Assembly (NCBI GenBank): GCA_900546845.1
Contig: UREK01000003.1
Location: 32,129 to 96,128, forward strand
DNA length: 64,000 nucleotides
Origin: an uncultured Eubacteriales bacterium
GTDB lineage: Bacteria; Bacillota; Clostridia; Christensenellales; CAG-138
Direction of reading: 5' to 3'
Position numbers and translations under genes: made by a program. Below, piece after piece: positions 40,897-50,247 of this stretch (position 1 is its first letter; each line of letters starts with the position of its first letter). Below the pieces are notes generated by a model, which saw nothing but the letters and a program-made list of their open reading frames with translations, was not told where the DNA came from and did not search any database.

Positions 40897-41333
40897 TCGA
40901 GGTGCTGACGGAACTGGCCGGAACGCCGGAGTTCCTCGAAGACGCGCTGTCCGCTGCCGCGGAGGCCGCGCTTGCATATGAGGGCGCGGCGGGCGACATA
41001 ACTATTTCTGTGGTGGATGACGCCGCCATTCATGCGATGAACCGGGAGTACCGCGGGGTGGATAGGCCGACGGACGTGCTGAGCTTCCCCGCGGCAGAAG
41101 GGGGGGCATTCCCTGCGATCCCGGACGCATTCCTGGGGGATATTGCCATTTCGCTCCCGCGTGCGGAAGCGCAGGCGGAGGAATACGGCCACCCGCTTTT
41201 GCGGGAGCTTTCGTTCCTGGCGGTGCATGGCACGCTGCACCTGCTGGGCTATGACCACATGACGGACGAGGACCGCGCGCGGATGTTTGCGCGGCAAAAC
41301 GAAATCTTAGAGAAGATGAGGATCACAAGATGA
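40893..41333 (+). CDS. ybeY: Endoribonuclease YbeY
   Basis: This 146-residue metalloprotein is YbeY, involved in 16S rRNA 3' end maturation and ribosome quality control. The zinc motif HGTLHLLGYDH is present, as is NREYRGVDRPTDVLSFP, the conserved central segment. The start overlaps the pgpH stop by four bases and its stop overlaps cdd the same way, so the three genes are translationally coupled. Confidence 0.95.
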   Translation: MIEVLTELAGTPEFLEDALSAAAEAALAYEGAAGDITISVVDDAAIHAMNREYRGVDRPTDVLSFPAAEGGAFPAIPDAFLGDIAISLPRAEAQAEEYGHPLLRELSFLAVHGTLHLLGYDHMTDEDRARMFARQNEILEKMRITR

Positions 41334-41746
41334 GGAGCATCCACGATTTTGAAGTGAAGAACATGCTGCGCATGGCGAACGAGGCGCGGGACCGGGCCTA
41401 TGCGCCTTATTCCAATTTCCGCGTGGGCGCGTGCCTGAAGGGCGCAACGGGCGCCTATTACCTGGGCTGCAACATCGAAAACGCGGCCTACTCCCCCTCG
41501 AGCTGCGCCGAGCGCACAGCCATGTTCAAGGCCGTTTACGAAGGGGAACGCCAATTTGACGCGATCGCCATTGTGTGGGATGGGGAGAACCCCGCCGTGC
41601 CCTGCGGCGTATGCCGCCAGGTGCTCGCGGAGTTCTGCGACCCGGAAATGCCCGTGATCTGCGCGAACCGCAAGGGGGAATATAAGCTCGTCGCCATGGG
41701 TGACCTGCTGCCGGATGCGTTTTTGCCGAGGGACCTTGGCAAATGA
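41330..41746 (+). CDS. cdd: Cytidine deaminase
   Basis: This 138-residue enzyme converts cytidine and deoxycytidine to uridine forms in pyrimidine salvage. The zinc site is CAERTA (Cys and catalytic Glu) with PCGVCRQ (two more Cys), and the substrate-binding YSNFRVGA and CNIENAAY blocks are intact. In Bacillus and relatives dgkA stands between ybeY and cdd; here ybeY joins cdd directly with an ATGA overlap. Salvage continues in pdp, two genes downstream. Confidence 0.95.
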   Translation: MRSIHDFEVKNMLRMANEARDRAYAPYSNFRVGACLKGATGAYYLGCNIENAAYSPSSCAERTAMFKAVYEGERQFDAIAIVWDGENPAVPCGVCRQVLAEFCDPEMPVICANRKGEYKLVAMGDLLPDAFLPRDLGK

Positions 41747-42633
41747 ACGGCTTTCTTTCCGGATTTGTTTCGATCATCGGCTCCCCGAACGTCGGCAAAA
41801 GCACGCTGATGAACCGCTTTGTTGGGCAGAAGGTCTCCATCGTCTCCCCGCGCGCACAGACGACGCGCAACCGCGTCATGGGCGTGCTGACGAAGCCTGC
41901 CTACCAGATCGTATTTTTGGATACGCCTGGCGTAACGACGCCGAAAAACCGGCTCGGCGAATATATGCTCAAGGTGGCGTATGATTCGCTCAACGAGGTG
42001 GAAGCCGTGCTGTTCCTTGCCGACGCGGAGAAGGGCGTGCGCGAAAAGGATGAAGCCCTGCTCCAGAAACTCGCTTCCGCAAAGGCGCCCGTCATCGCTG
42101 CGATCAACAAGATCGACACCGCAAAGCCAGAGGCCGTTGCCGGCCTACGGGAAAAACTTGAAACCGTGCCATATCTTTCGGAGATCGTTGAAATTTCCGC
42201 GGAGACGGGAGAAGGCGTCCCGGCGCTGGAAGCGCTGCTTGCTTCGCATCTCATGGAGGGGCCGAAATACTTCCCGGACGACATGGTGACGGATCTCCCG
42301 GAGCGCGTCATCTGCGCGGAAATGATCCGTGAAAAGGCGCTTGCGCTCCTGAAGGAGGAGGTGCCGCATGGCATCGGCGTGGGCGTTGACAAGATGGTTC
42401 AGCGTGAGGATAAGCCTATCTGCGACGTTTGGGCCACGATTTATTGCGAGCGCGAAGGGCACAAGGGCATCATCATCGGCAAAGGCGGCGCGATGCTCAA
42501 AAAGATCGGCGCGGAGGCTCGGCGCGATATGGAATGGATGCTCGGCATGCGCGTGAATCTGCAGCTTTGGGTCAAGGTGAAGGACGATTGGCGCAACAGC
42601 CTCTCCACCATGCGTGAGCTGGGATACGAGTAA
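41743..42633 (+). CDS. era: GTPase Era
   Basis: This 296-residue GTPase helps assemble the 30S subunit. G1 is GSPNVGKST, G2/G3 regions hold DTPGVTTPKNRLGEYM, G4 is NKID, and the C-terminal KH domain carries the conserved GHKGIIIGKGGAMLKKIG that binds the 16S rRNA 3' end. It overlaps cdd by four bases (ATGA), and its KH-mediated rRNA function fits with ybeY in the same operon. A probable terminator follows. Confidence 0.96.
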   Translation: MNGFLSGFVSIIGSPNVGKSTLMNRFVGQKVSIVSPRAQTTRNRVMGVLTKPAYQIVFLDTPGVTTPKNRLGEYMLKVAYDSLNEVEAVLFLADAEKGVREKDEALLQKLASAKAPVIAAINKIDTAKPEAVAGLREKLETVPYLSEIVEISAETGEGVPALEALLASHLMEGPKYFPDDMVTDLPERVICAEMIREKALALLKEEVPHGIGVGVDKMVQREDKPICDVWATIYCEREGHKGIIIGKGGAMLKKIGAEARRDMEWMLGMRVNLQLWVKVKDDWRNSLSTMRELGYE

Positions 42634-42687
42634 AGGCGCAAAGGGAGCAGCCGGTAAACCGGTAAATCGAACAGGACTTCGGCATTG

Positions 42688-42711
42688 AGGGAGAACGCGG
42701 TTCGCCCTTTT
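42688..42711 (+). terminator. Probable terminator after era
   Basis: AGGG-A-GAAC (42688-42696), loop GCG, then GTTC-G-CCCT (42700-42708) form a stem with one A-G mismatch, followed by TTT. It separates the era operon from pdp. Confidence 0.5.
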
Positions 42712-42748
42712 GCACAAGGAAATGCAAACACATAGAAGGGGGAGCGGC

Positions 42749-44062
42749 ATGCGCGCGGTCGATCTCATCCTAAAAAAGAAAAAGAACGGCGAACCCATGA
42801 CAAAGCGGGAGATCGAATGGCTCGTGAACGGGTTCGTGAATAATCAGGTGCCGGACTACCAGATGGCGGCCTGGATGATGGCTGTCTGCTTCCAGGGCAT
42901 GAACCGGGAGGAAACCGGGGCGCTTACGGACGCAATGATGCGCTCCGGCGATATGGTGGATCTTTCTGCGCTTCCGGGCGTAAAGGTTGATAAGCATTCC
43001 ACTGGTGGCGTCGGGGATACGACGACGCTCGCCGTCGCACCGCTCGTCGCAGCCTGCGGCGGCACGGTGGCCAAAATGTCCGGCCGTGGGCTTGGGCATA
43101 CGGGCGGCACACTCGATAAGCTCGAATCTGTGCCGGGGGTGAACGTTGAGATCCCCATCGAGCGTTTCTTCACGACCGTCCGGGAAACCGGCCTCTGCGT
43201 GATGGGGCAGACGGAGAACCTCGTTCCGGCGGATAAGCGTATGTATGCGCTGCGGGACGTGACGGGCACCGTAAACAGCGTCCCGCTTATCGCCTCAAGC
43301 ATAATGAGCAAGAAGCTCGCTGCGGGTGCGGACGCGATCGTGCTCGACGTCAAAATGGGCACGGGCGCGTTCATGCAGACGCTCCCGGAGGCGCGGGAGC
43401 TCGCGCGCACGATGGTGGACATCGGTACGCATTTGGGCCGGCGTACCGTCGCAATCATCACCGACATGAATCAGCCGCTCGGCATGGCGGTCGGCAACGG
43501 GCTGGAGGTGCGCGAGGCGATCGAGCTGCTTTCCGGAAAGATCCCCGCGGGCGACCCGCTTCGTGAGGTTTCCATGCTGCTCGCATCCCATATGCTCCTG
43601 CTTGCGGGCATTGCAAAGGACGAGGCGGAGGCGCGCGCAAAGCTTTCGCATGCGCTTGAAAGCGGCGCGGGGCTTGCGAAACTGCGTACGATGCTTGCCG
43701 CCCTCGGCGGGGATGTGCGCTGTATTGAAGAACCGGACGTCCTCTGCGCCGTGCGGGAGAAGATCCCTGTGACGCTCGGGCGCGCGGGATATGTCTCCGC
43801 CATACGGGCGGAACAGATCGGCATTGCGGCGCAGCTGCTCGGCGCGGGCCGTGCGACGAAGACGGACCGGATCGACCCGGCTGTCGGCCTCGTGATGCAC
43901 AAGCGCCAAGGGGCGTTCGTTGCGGTCGGGGAATCGGTGGCCACGCTTTATGTGAATGATCCCGCCCATGCGGAGGAGGCCGCTGCGATGGTACGCGGCG
44001 CGCTGACGCTTTCGGAGGAAGCGCCTGCCCCCGCGCCGATGGTATATGACGTGATTCCCTGA
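42749..44062 (+). CDS. pdp: Pyrimidine-nucleoside / thymidine phosphorylase
   Basis: This 437-residue enzyme cleaves pyrimidine nucleosides with phosphate. The family signature KMSGRGLGHTGGTLDKLESVPG is present, as are KHSTGGVGDTTTL (phosphate loop) and the C-terminal all-beta domain with MHKRQGAFVAVGE. Length and the VDKHSTGGVGD context fit the Gram-positive pyrimidine-nucleoside phosphorylase Pdp, which accepts uridine and thymidine, better than E. coli DeoA, though the two are close. The start is ATG 42749 after AAGGGGGAGCGGC. It complements cdd in salvage. Confidence 0.92.
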   Translation: MRAVDLILKKKKNGEPMTKREIEWLVNGFVNNQVPDYQMAAWMMAVCFQGMNREETGALTDAMMRSGDMVDLSALPGVKVDKHSTGGVGDTTTLAVAPLVAACGGTVAKMSGRGLGHTGGTLDKLESVPGVNVEIPIERFFTTVRETGLCVMGQTENLVPADKRMYALRDVTGTVNSVPLIASSIMSKKLAAGADAIVLDVKMGTGAFMQTLPEARELARTMVDIGTHLGRRTVAIITDMNQPLGMAVGNGLEVREAIELLSGKIPAGDPLREVSMLLASHMLLLAGIAKDEAEARAKLSHALESGAGLAKLRTMLAALGGDVRCIEEPDVLCAVREKIPVTLGRAGYVSAIRAEQIGIAAQLLGAGRATKTDRIDPAVGLVMHKRQGAFVAVGESVATLYVNDPAHAEEAAAMVRGALTLSEEAPAPAPMVYDVIP

Positions 44063-44099
44063 ACGGCGGCTTTCACTGCAAAGTTTACGGACTGTTGAT

Positions 44100-44128
44100 T
44101 TGAACGCCGCGCACTGGGATGCTATGCT
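44100..44128 (+). promoter_or_regulatory. Candidate promoter of polA
   Basis: TTGAAC (44100-44105), a 17-base spacer and TATGCT (44123-44128) lie 25 bases before the polA start. Confidence 0.45.
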
Positions 44129-44153
44129 GGAAGCGGCGAAAGGAGAACCAAAC

Positions 44154-46715
44154 TTGAAAAAGCTCATTGCGATTGACGGGAATAACATCCTTTACAGGGC
44201 GTATTTCGCCCTGCCTTCCATGATGACCAAAGCGGGCGTACCGACGGGGGCGATCTACGGCTTTCTTTCCACGCTCTTTAAGCTCGTGCAAGAGGAGCCG
44301 GATTACCTGCTCGTTGCCTTCGACATGCATGGACCCACATTCCGCCATGAACAATATGACGCATACAAAGCTGGCCGTGCCGAAACGCCGGATGACCTGC
44401 GCGCACAGATCCCGCTCGTAAAAAAGCTGCTCACTGAGATGGGAATCGCGGTCTGCGAGTGCCCGCGCTTTGAAGCGGACGACATTCTCGGCACGTTCGC
44501 GCGCCTTGCGAACGAAGCGGGTGTGGACGCGCTGCTCGTGACGGGCGACCGGGATGCGCTGCAGCTCATCGGCCCCAACACGCACGTTTTGATGCCCAAG
44601 AAGGCGAACGAGACCGTGGAGTATGACGAGGAGCTTCTGTTGGAACAATACGGCCTTGCGCCCGCACGCATGCCGGATCTCAAGGGCCTTATGGGAGACG
44701 GCTCCGATAATTTGCCCGGCATCCCTGGCGTGGGGGAAAAGACCGCGCGCAAGCTGCTCGAAAAATATGGCACGCTTGAAAACGCGCTTGCCCATGCGGG
44801 GGATGAGAAGGGCGCTTTGCAGAAGAAACTTACCGAGGGCGCGGAGAGCGCCCGCATGAGCTACCGGCTCGGCCTCATCGACACGCATGCGCCGGTACCC
44901 TTCGGCCTCGCGGAATGCATGTTTGAACCCGTGCGCCTTGCGGGCGGCGCGCCGATGATGCAGGAGCTGGAACTGCGCAGCCTGCTTTCCCGCCTGCCCA
45001 AGGGCGGCGCTGCGCCGCAGGCATCCGCAGCGGGGAAAGAGCTTACGCGTGTGCGCGTGGACGACGCGGAGAAACTCGCCGCGCTTGCGGAAACGCTTGC
45101 GAATGCACAGCGTCTCGCGCTCCATGTGGATGAGGCGCTCTCACTTTCCGTGGACGGCACGACGCAATATGACGTGGTGCTCGGCGCGACGCTGCTTGAC
45201 GCAGGGCTCGATGAAGCGCAGGTCTATGGCGCGCTCAAACCGCTGCTCGAAAACGAAACGATTGAAAAGCTCGTGTTCGATGCGAAGCGCTTTCGGCATA
45301 TTTTGGCGCGCTTTGGCGTATCGCTTGCAGGCGTGACGTTCGACGCGATGCTTGTGGATTATCTCTTGCATGCTATCCACCCGGCAGGTTCGCTCAAAAC
45401 CCTCGTGGGGGAGCGGCTTGGCTTTGCGGAAGGCGGTGCGGCGGCGCTCGTGCGCCTCGCGGATTCCATGCTGCCGGAACTTGCGGAGAAGGAGCTTATG
45501 TGGCTTTACCGCGAGGTGGAGCTCCCGCTCGAGCGTGTGCTGTTCGACATGGAGCGCATCGGCTTTGCGCTTGACGCAAGCGTGCTTTCAGAGATGAGTA
45601 CGGTTTTCAAGATGCGTATCGACGCGATTGCGGAGGAGATCTATGCGCTCGCGGGGGAACGGTTCAACATCCTCTCCACCAAGCAGCTCGGCGCGGTCCT
45701 GTTCGACAAGCTCCGGCTCCCGCCCGGGAAAAAGACAAAATCCGGCTATTCCACGGATGCGGAAACGCTTGAAGCGCTTGCCGGAAAGCATGAAATCGTG
45801 CCGCTTATTATTGAATACCGCACGCTTTCCAAACTTTGCAGCACGTTCTTAGACGGCCTCCTCGCTGTCGTTCAGCCGGAAAGCGGCCGCGTACATACGA
45901 GCTTCAACCAGAATGTGACGGCGACGGGGCGCATTTCCAGCACGGAGCCGAATTTGCAGAATATCCCCGTCCGCACGGAACTTGGACGCGAGATCCGCAA
46001 GGCGTTTGTTGCAAGCGAAGGGAATTTGCTCGTGGACGCAGATTATTCGCAGATCGAGCTGCGTCTGCTCGCCCACATGAGCGGGGACGAGGGCATGATC
46101 CGCGCCTTCCGCGAAGGGGACGACATCCACCGCCGCACGGCCTCCGAGGTGTTCGGCGTGCCGTTTGACGCGGTTACAAGCGCGCAGCGCAGCGCGGCGA
46201 AAGCCGTGAACTTCGGTATCGTGTACGGGATTAGCGATTTTGGGCTTGCGCGCAACCTCGGCATCCCACGCAAGGAGGCCGCTCATTACATCGAACTGTA
46301 TTTTGCCCGCTATCCGGGCATCCACCGCTACATGCTGGAAAGCGTGGAGGCCGGCAAGCGGGATGGCTTTGTCAAAACGATGATGGGAAGGCGGCGGGAG
46401 CTGCCGGAGCTGCAATCCTCCAACTACAACACGCGTTCCTTTGGCGAACGCGTGGCGATGAACATGCCCATTCAGGGTACGGCTGCGGACATCATCAAGC
46501 TTGCGATGGTGCGCGTGCATGAAGCGCTCCGGCGCGAAGGCCTCCGAGCAAAGCTGGTACTTCAGATCCATGACGAGCTCATTATTGACGCGCCTGCGGA
46601 GGAAGCGGAGCGCGTGAAAGCGCTGCTTTCAGAATGTATGCAGAACGTGGTTGAGCTTTCGGTGCCGCTGCAAGCGGATGTGAAAACTGGACGCAGCTGG
46701 TTTGAGACGAAATAA
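44154..46715 (+). CDS. polA: DNA polymerase I
   Basis: This 853-residue repair polymerase has three parts. Residues 1-290 are the 5'-nuclease (IAIDGNNILYRAYFALP, FEADDILGT, VTGDRDALQL, GDGSDNLPGIPGVGEKTA). About 310-460 is a 3'-5' exonuclease-like domain in which the catalytic DxE is replaced (LHVDEALSLSVDG), so proofreading is probably lost, as in other Firmicutes. The rest is polymerase, with DYSQIELRLLAHMS, the RSAAKAVNFGIVYG O-helix and QIHDELIID. The start is TTG 44154, nine bases after AAAGGAG; the open frame to 44100 overlaps the promoter. coaE follows. Confidence 0.95.
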   Translation: MKKLIAIDGNNILYRAYFALPSMMTKAGVPTGAIYGFLSTLFKLVQEEPDYLLVAFDMHGPTFRHEQYDAYKAGRAETPDDLRAQIPLVKKLLTEMGIAVCECPRFEADDILGTFARLANEAGVDALLVTGDRDALQLIGPNTHVLMPKKANETVEYDEELLLEQYGLAPARMPDLKGLMGDGSDNLPGIPGVGEKTARKLLEKYGTLENALAHAGDEKGALQKKLTEGAESARMSYRLGLIDTHAPVPFGLAECMFEPVRLAGGAPMMQELELRSLLSRLPKGGAAPQASAAGKELTRVRVDDAEKLAALAETLANAQRLALHVDEALSLSVDGTTQYDVVLGATLLDAGLDEAQVYGALKPLLENETIEKLVFDAKRFRHILARFGVSLAGVTFDAMLVDYLLHAIHPAGSLKTLVGERLGFAEGGAAALVRLADSMLPELAEKELMWLYREVELPLERVLFDMERIGFALDASVLSEMSTVFKMRIDAIAEEIYALAGERFNILSTKQLGAVLFDKLRLPPGKKTKSGYSTDAETLEALAGKHEIVPLIIEYRTLSKLCSTFLDGLLAVVQPESGRVHTSFNQNVTATGRISSTEPNLQNIPVRTELGREIRKAFVASEGNLLVDADYSQIELRLLAHMSGDEGMIRAFREGDDIHRRTASEVFGVPFDAVTSAQRSAAKAVNFGIVYGISDFGLARNLGIPRKEAAHYIELYFARYPGIHRYMLESVEAGKRDGFVKTMMGRRRELPELQSSNYNTRSFGERVAMNMPIQGTAADIIKLAMVRVHEALRREGLRAKLVLQIHDELIIDAPAEEAERVKALLSECMQNVVELSVPLQADVKTGRSWFETK

Positions 46716-46730
46716 AAGGGGAAGCGAGAT

Positions 46731-47342
46731 ATGCGCATCGGTTTAACGGGTTCCATCGCCGCGGGCAAATCCACCGTGTCGAAACGCCTCCGCGCGCTCG
46801 GCGCGCATGTGCTTGACGCGGATCTTGTCGCGCGCGAGATCGTAGAGCCCGGTACGCGGGGGCTTTCCCTGCTGGCAGAAGCCTTTGGACCGGAAATCCT
46901 TACGCCGGATGGCGCTTTAAACCGTGCTGCTCTTGCCGCGCGCGCGTTCGGGGATTCCGATGCGCTCAAAACGCTTAACGCGATCACGCACCCACTTGTA
47001 GTGGCGCGGATGGCGGAGCTCTCCGATGCGTGGCAGGCGGAACATCCCAAGGGCGTCGTCGTTTGGGATATGGCGCTTTTGATCGAATGCGGCGCATGGA
47101 AGCGCATGGATGCGATCTGGCTTGTCACAGCGGCGCAAGAGACGCGCCTTGCGCGCATTATGGCGCGGGACGGTTGTACCCGGGCGCATGCGCTTGCGCG
47201 CATGGCCGCGCAGATGCCGGAAGCAGAAAAACGGCGTTACGCTACGGTTGTGATTCCCAATGACGGAGATGAAATGGCGCTTTTCCAACGCGTGGACGTA
47301 TGCTATGCAGCAGCATGCACGGCCGCAGAGGCGGCGGTATGA
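46731..47342 (+). CDS. coaE: Dephospho-CoA kinase
   Basis: This 203-residue P-loop kinase makes the last step of coenzyme A synthesis. Walker A is GSIAAGKST (7-15), followed by the LDADLVAREIVEPG block that binds dephospho-CoA, and the NAITHPLV and DMALLIECG motifs. polA-coaE is a conserved Firmicutes neighbourhood, usually with mutM between; mutM is missing here. GGGGAAGCGAG lies before the ATG. Its stop overlaps the next gene (ATGA). Confidence 0.95.
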   Translation: MRIGLTGSIAAGKSTVSKRLRALGAHVLDADLVAREIVEPGTRGLSLLAEAFGPEILTPDGALNRAALAARAFGDSDALKTLNAITHPLVVARMAELSDAWQAEHPKGVVVWDMALLIECGAWKRMDAIWLVTAAQETRLARIMARDGCTRAHALARMAAQMPEAEKRRYATVVIPNDGDEMALFQRVDVCYAAACTAAEAAV

Positions 47343-47986
47343 CGGCGGCTGCGGCTGCTGCCTCCGGAAAAAAGCGCAGCGAGGCGGCGAGGAAAAAACG
47401 GAAACAGCGGGAGCGCGCCCGCGCGCTGCGCGTTGCGGCCATCGCGCTCGCCGCAGCAGCGCTGCTTTCGGTGGCCGCATATTTTGTGAACCTCCAGCTG
47501 GAAAAGCGAACGTATCAGCTCGCTTATGCGGAAGCGATCAAGCGGGAAAGCGCGGCCTATGGCCTTGATCCATACCTTGTCGCGGCGGTCATCCACTGCG
47601 AAAGCCGCGGCCAGGCGGACGCCTGCTCCCCAAAGGGCGCGCGGGGACTGATGCAGATCATGCCTGCAACGGGCGAGTGGATCGCGGAAAAGCTGGCTCT
47701 ATTGCCATTTTCAGAAGATGCGCTCTACGAAGCGGATACGAACATCCGGCTCGGCTGCTGGTATCTTTCCTATCTATTCGCACGATACGATGGGGAGCGC
47801 GATCTCGCGCTTGCAGCCTATAACGCGGGGCCTGGCAACGTAAAAAAATGGATGGAGGATCCGGCCTATTCGGCGGGCGGACGACTTACGGTGATCCCGT
47901 TTGCGGAAACGGAGGCATACGTGAAGCGGGTGAAAGCCGCTTGCGAAAAATACAGGGAACTTTATGAAGAGGAACTTGCACAATAA
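47339..47986 (+). CDS. Membrane-anchored lytic transglycosylase (SLT domain)
   Basis: This 215-residue protein has a short basic cytoplasmic head (KKRSEAARKKRKQRERAR), one membrane segment (VAAIALAAAALLSVAAYFV) and an extracellular SLT domain. The catalytic Glu is in HCESRGQADACSPKGARGLMQIMP, and the typical LALAAYNAGPGNVKKW follows. It cleaves peptidoglycan glycan strands. The ATG at 47339 overlaps the coaE stop; upstream in-frame starts would run through coaE. Its 3' end overlaps the following binding-protein gene by 23 bases. coaE-slt adjacency is known in several Clostridia. Confidence 0.92.
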   Translation: MTAAAAAASGKKRSEAARKKRKQRERARALRVAAIALAAAALLSVAAYFVNLQLEKRTYQLAYAEAIKRESAAYGLDPYLVAAVIHCESRGQADACSPKGARGLMQIMPATGEWIAEKLALLPFSEDALYEADTNIRLGCWYLSYLFARYDGERDLALAAYNAGPGNVKKWMEDPAYSAGGRLTVIPFAETEAYVKRVKAACEKYRELYEEELAQ

Positions 47987-49601
47987 AAAAAGAATCACTG
48001 CCCTTGGCATTTCCGTGCTGCTCGCGCTGTTTGGCTGCGGCTGCGGCGCACCCGCGGACGAGCCGGCTGAGGCTACGCCCGCGATCGCGCTACCAACGGC
48101 GACGCCTGCGCCCCAGCCGGTTGCCGGCGGGGAGATCCGCATGCCGATGCCCGTAAACGCGGATGTGAGAGACCCCCTTATCGTAACTTCCGAGGAGATG
48201 CTCGCGCTGTTTTCGCTTGTTTATGAGGGCCTGCTTGCTATCGACGATACCGGGCAGATCATCCCGGGGCTTGCGGAAAATTGGTCTGCGGACGAAACCG
48301 GCCGCATTTGGACGTTCCGCCTGCGTGCAGCGGCTCGGTGGCACGATACGGGTGCATCTGTGACGGCGGCAGATGTGGTAGGCACCTATCAGAGGATTGT
48401 ATCGCTTGCGGAAAACACATATTATTCTTATGTTACCACGCGGGTAGAGAGCATGGCTGCTGCGGAGGACGGCGCGTTGATCGTTACGATGCGGCAGGCG
48501 GGACATGCTTCGCTTTATGCGCTCACATTCCCTGTGATGCGCGGCGGCGCGGCAGAGGAGAGCGGCAGGCCGGTCGGCACCGGACCCTATCAGGCACAGA
48601 CGGTGACGGACGAGCTGGTGCGGCTCACGGTAAACTCAAATTGGTGGAAGCAGACGCCTTATATCGAAGCATTCTCGTTTTATGCGAAGGACAGCAACGA
48701 CATCGCGCTTGCGTCCTATGAGGCGGGCCAGCTCGACCTCGTACCCACGTCCTCCCTGTCCGTCGGCCGCTACCGCGAGGAAGGCGTGACGAACGTGCTC
48801 GATGTGATGACGCAGACGGTGGAGGTCATGCTTGTCAATTATGATAACGCCAATTTGCGGGATGTCAATGTGCGCATGGCGCTCGCCTATGCGATCAACC
48901 GCGGGCATATCATCACAAACGTGTACATGAACCGGGCCCAAGCGTGCGACGTTCCTGTTGCGCCGGATTCCCAGCTGTATGAAAGCAAATCCAAACTTTA
49001 TGACTACAACACTGCCGTGGCGCGCACGCTCCTTGCGAATGCGGGCTGGAGCGACACGGACGAGGACGGCTATTTGGAACAGGACGGCCAGCATTACAGT
49101 GAGATGACGCTGCGCCTGCTGGTGAACGACTCCACGGATGCGGCGCGCAAGAGCGCTGCGGAAATGATCGCGCAGCAGCTGGAGGAGATCGGCATCCATG
49201 TGGAGCTTGTCACCGCTGGCTACACGCTCGGGGACGATGCGAGCGAATACGTGAGTAAGATCGCGGCGAAGGAATTCGACCTTGCGCTCGTCGGCTTCAA
49301 CCTTGGGCGCGACTGCGACCTGACGCAGTATATTGCGCAGAACGGGCGCAACAACTATGGCGGCTATTCCAACGCGGCGCTTGAGCAGTTGGCGCAGAAC
49401 ATCCTTACAGCACAGGACGAAACCGCCATGCGCGAGGCCGCTTCGGAATTCCAGATGCGCTTTGCGGAAGAACTCCCGTTCATCACGCTGTATTTCCGCC
49501 TGAACAGCCTGCTGTATTCTGCGGACATCCAGGGGCTCTCGAGCGCGCGGGAGCCAGACATCCTGCGCTCGGCCGATAAGTGGTATCTCCTTTCAGAATA
49601 G
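47964..49601 (+). CDS. Orphan family 5 solute-binding lipoprotein
   Basis: This 545-residue lipoprotein has a signal peptide ending at a CGCG-type lipobox (ALFGCGCG), a Pro/Ala/Thr-rich linker and a family 5 substrate-binding domain (VYEGLLAIDDTGQIIPGLAENW, RWHDTGASVTAADVVGTY, RPVGTGPYQA). Residues around 355 read SDTDEDGYLEQDG, an EF-hand-like calcium loop seen in some of these proteins. No permease or ATPase gene is linked; it overlaps the transglycosylase gene by 23 bases. It could feed a transporter encoded elsewhere, for example on muropeptides released by the transglycosylase, which is inference. Confidence 0.9.
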   Translation: MKRNLHNKKRITALGISVLLALFGCGCGAPADEPAEATPAIALPTATPAPQPVAGGEIRMPMPVNADVRDPLIVTSEEMLALFSLVYEGLLAIDDTGQIIPGLAENWSADETGRIWTFRLRAAARWHDTGASVTAADVVGTYQRIVSLAENTYYSYVTTRVESMAAAEDGALIVTMRQAGHASLYALTFPVMRGGAAEESGRPVGTGPYQAQTVTDELVRLTVNSNWWKQTPYIEAFSFYAKDSNDIALASYEAGQLDLVPTSSLSVGRYREEGVTNVLDVMTQTVEVMLVNYDNANLRDVNVRMALAYAINRGHIITNVYMNRAQACDVPVAPDSQLYESKSKLYDYNTAVARTLLANAGWSDTDEDGYLEQDGQHYSEMTLRLLVNDSTDAARKSAAEMIAQQLEEIGIHVELVTAGYTLGDDASEYVSKIAAKEFDLALVGFNLGRDCDLTQYIAQNGRNNYGGYSNAALEQLAQNILTAQDETAMREAASEFQMRFAEELPFITLYFRLNSLLYSADIQGLSSAREPDILRSADKWYLLSE

Positions 49602-49605
49602 CGTA

Positions 49606-49635
49606 TTGCCTCACGGTGCCGTGCCGTGCTAAGAT
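49606..49635 (+). promoter_or_regulatory. Candidate promoter of lspA-rluD
   Basis: TTGCCT (49606-49611), an 18-base spacer and TAAGAT (49630-49635) lie 30 bases before lspA. Confidence 0.4.
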
Positions 49636-49665
49636 AAACCATGAAATCATCCGTTCGGAGGCGTC

Positions 49666-50247
49666 ATGCTGGAACTTTTCATTTTGATCGTGGTGCTCGT
49701 GCTGGATCAGGCGTCCAAAATCGCCTGCGCAGCCTGGCTCCCGACTTTGCAGAACCATACCTACCCGCTGATCGACGGCGTGTTTGAGCTTGCCTATGTG
49801 GAGAACCGCGGCGCAGCGTTCGGCATGCTGGAAAACGCGCGGTGGCTGTTTATCCCGCTCACGATCGTCGCCTGCGGCGCGCTTGCTTGGCTGCTCATAA
49901 AAAAGCGCGGCAGCATGCCTGTGATGCTGCGTGTATGCGTCGCGCTTATCGTCGCAGGCGCGCTTGGCAATTTCATTGATCGCCTGTTTTTGGGCTATGT
50001 GCGGGATATGTTTTATTTTTCGCTGATCGACTTCGCGGTGTTCAATGTAGCCGATGCTGCCATTACCATTGGGGGCATACTCCTCGTTGTGGAATTGCTG
50101 TTTACGAAAGAGGGAAGAGCATTTTTCGCGGAACTTGATAAAAAGCCTGGCCCGAAGATGGAAGCTGCGGCAACGGTACCGGACGAGGAAAACCAGCGGG
50201 CTGAGAAAACTTCCGCAAAGGCAGAGCAGGACGAGGATGAGCGCTGA
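49666..50247 (+). CDS. lspA: Lipoprotein signal peptidase (signal peptidase II)
   Basis: This 193-residue membrane aspartic protease cuts the signal peptides of lipoproteins, such as the four binding proteins in this window. Four hydrophobic helices are visible, with the catalytic Asp105 in GNFIDRL and Asp130 in FNVADAAI, and the conserved ENRGAAFGM block near residue 46. The charged C-terminal tail of about 40 residues (EAAATVPDEENQRAEKTSAK) is longer than in most LspA. CGGAGGCGTC precedes the ATG. Its stop shares a base with the rluD start. Confidence 0.95.
   Translation: MLELFILIVVLVLDQASKIACAAWLPTLQNHTYPLIDGVFELAYVENRGAAFGMLENARWLFIPLTIVACGALAWLLIKKRGSMPVMLRVCVALIVAGALGNFIDRLFLGYVRDMFYFSLIDFAVFNVADAAITIGGILLVVELLFTKEGRAFFAELDKKPGPKMEAAATVPDEENQRAEKTSAKAEQDEDER

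Noticed and set aside
42634..42748. Repeated CCGGTAAA and stem upstream of pdp considered as a riboswitch
   Set aside because: No known aptamer pattern was recognisable; a simple terminator explains the stem.
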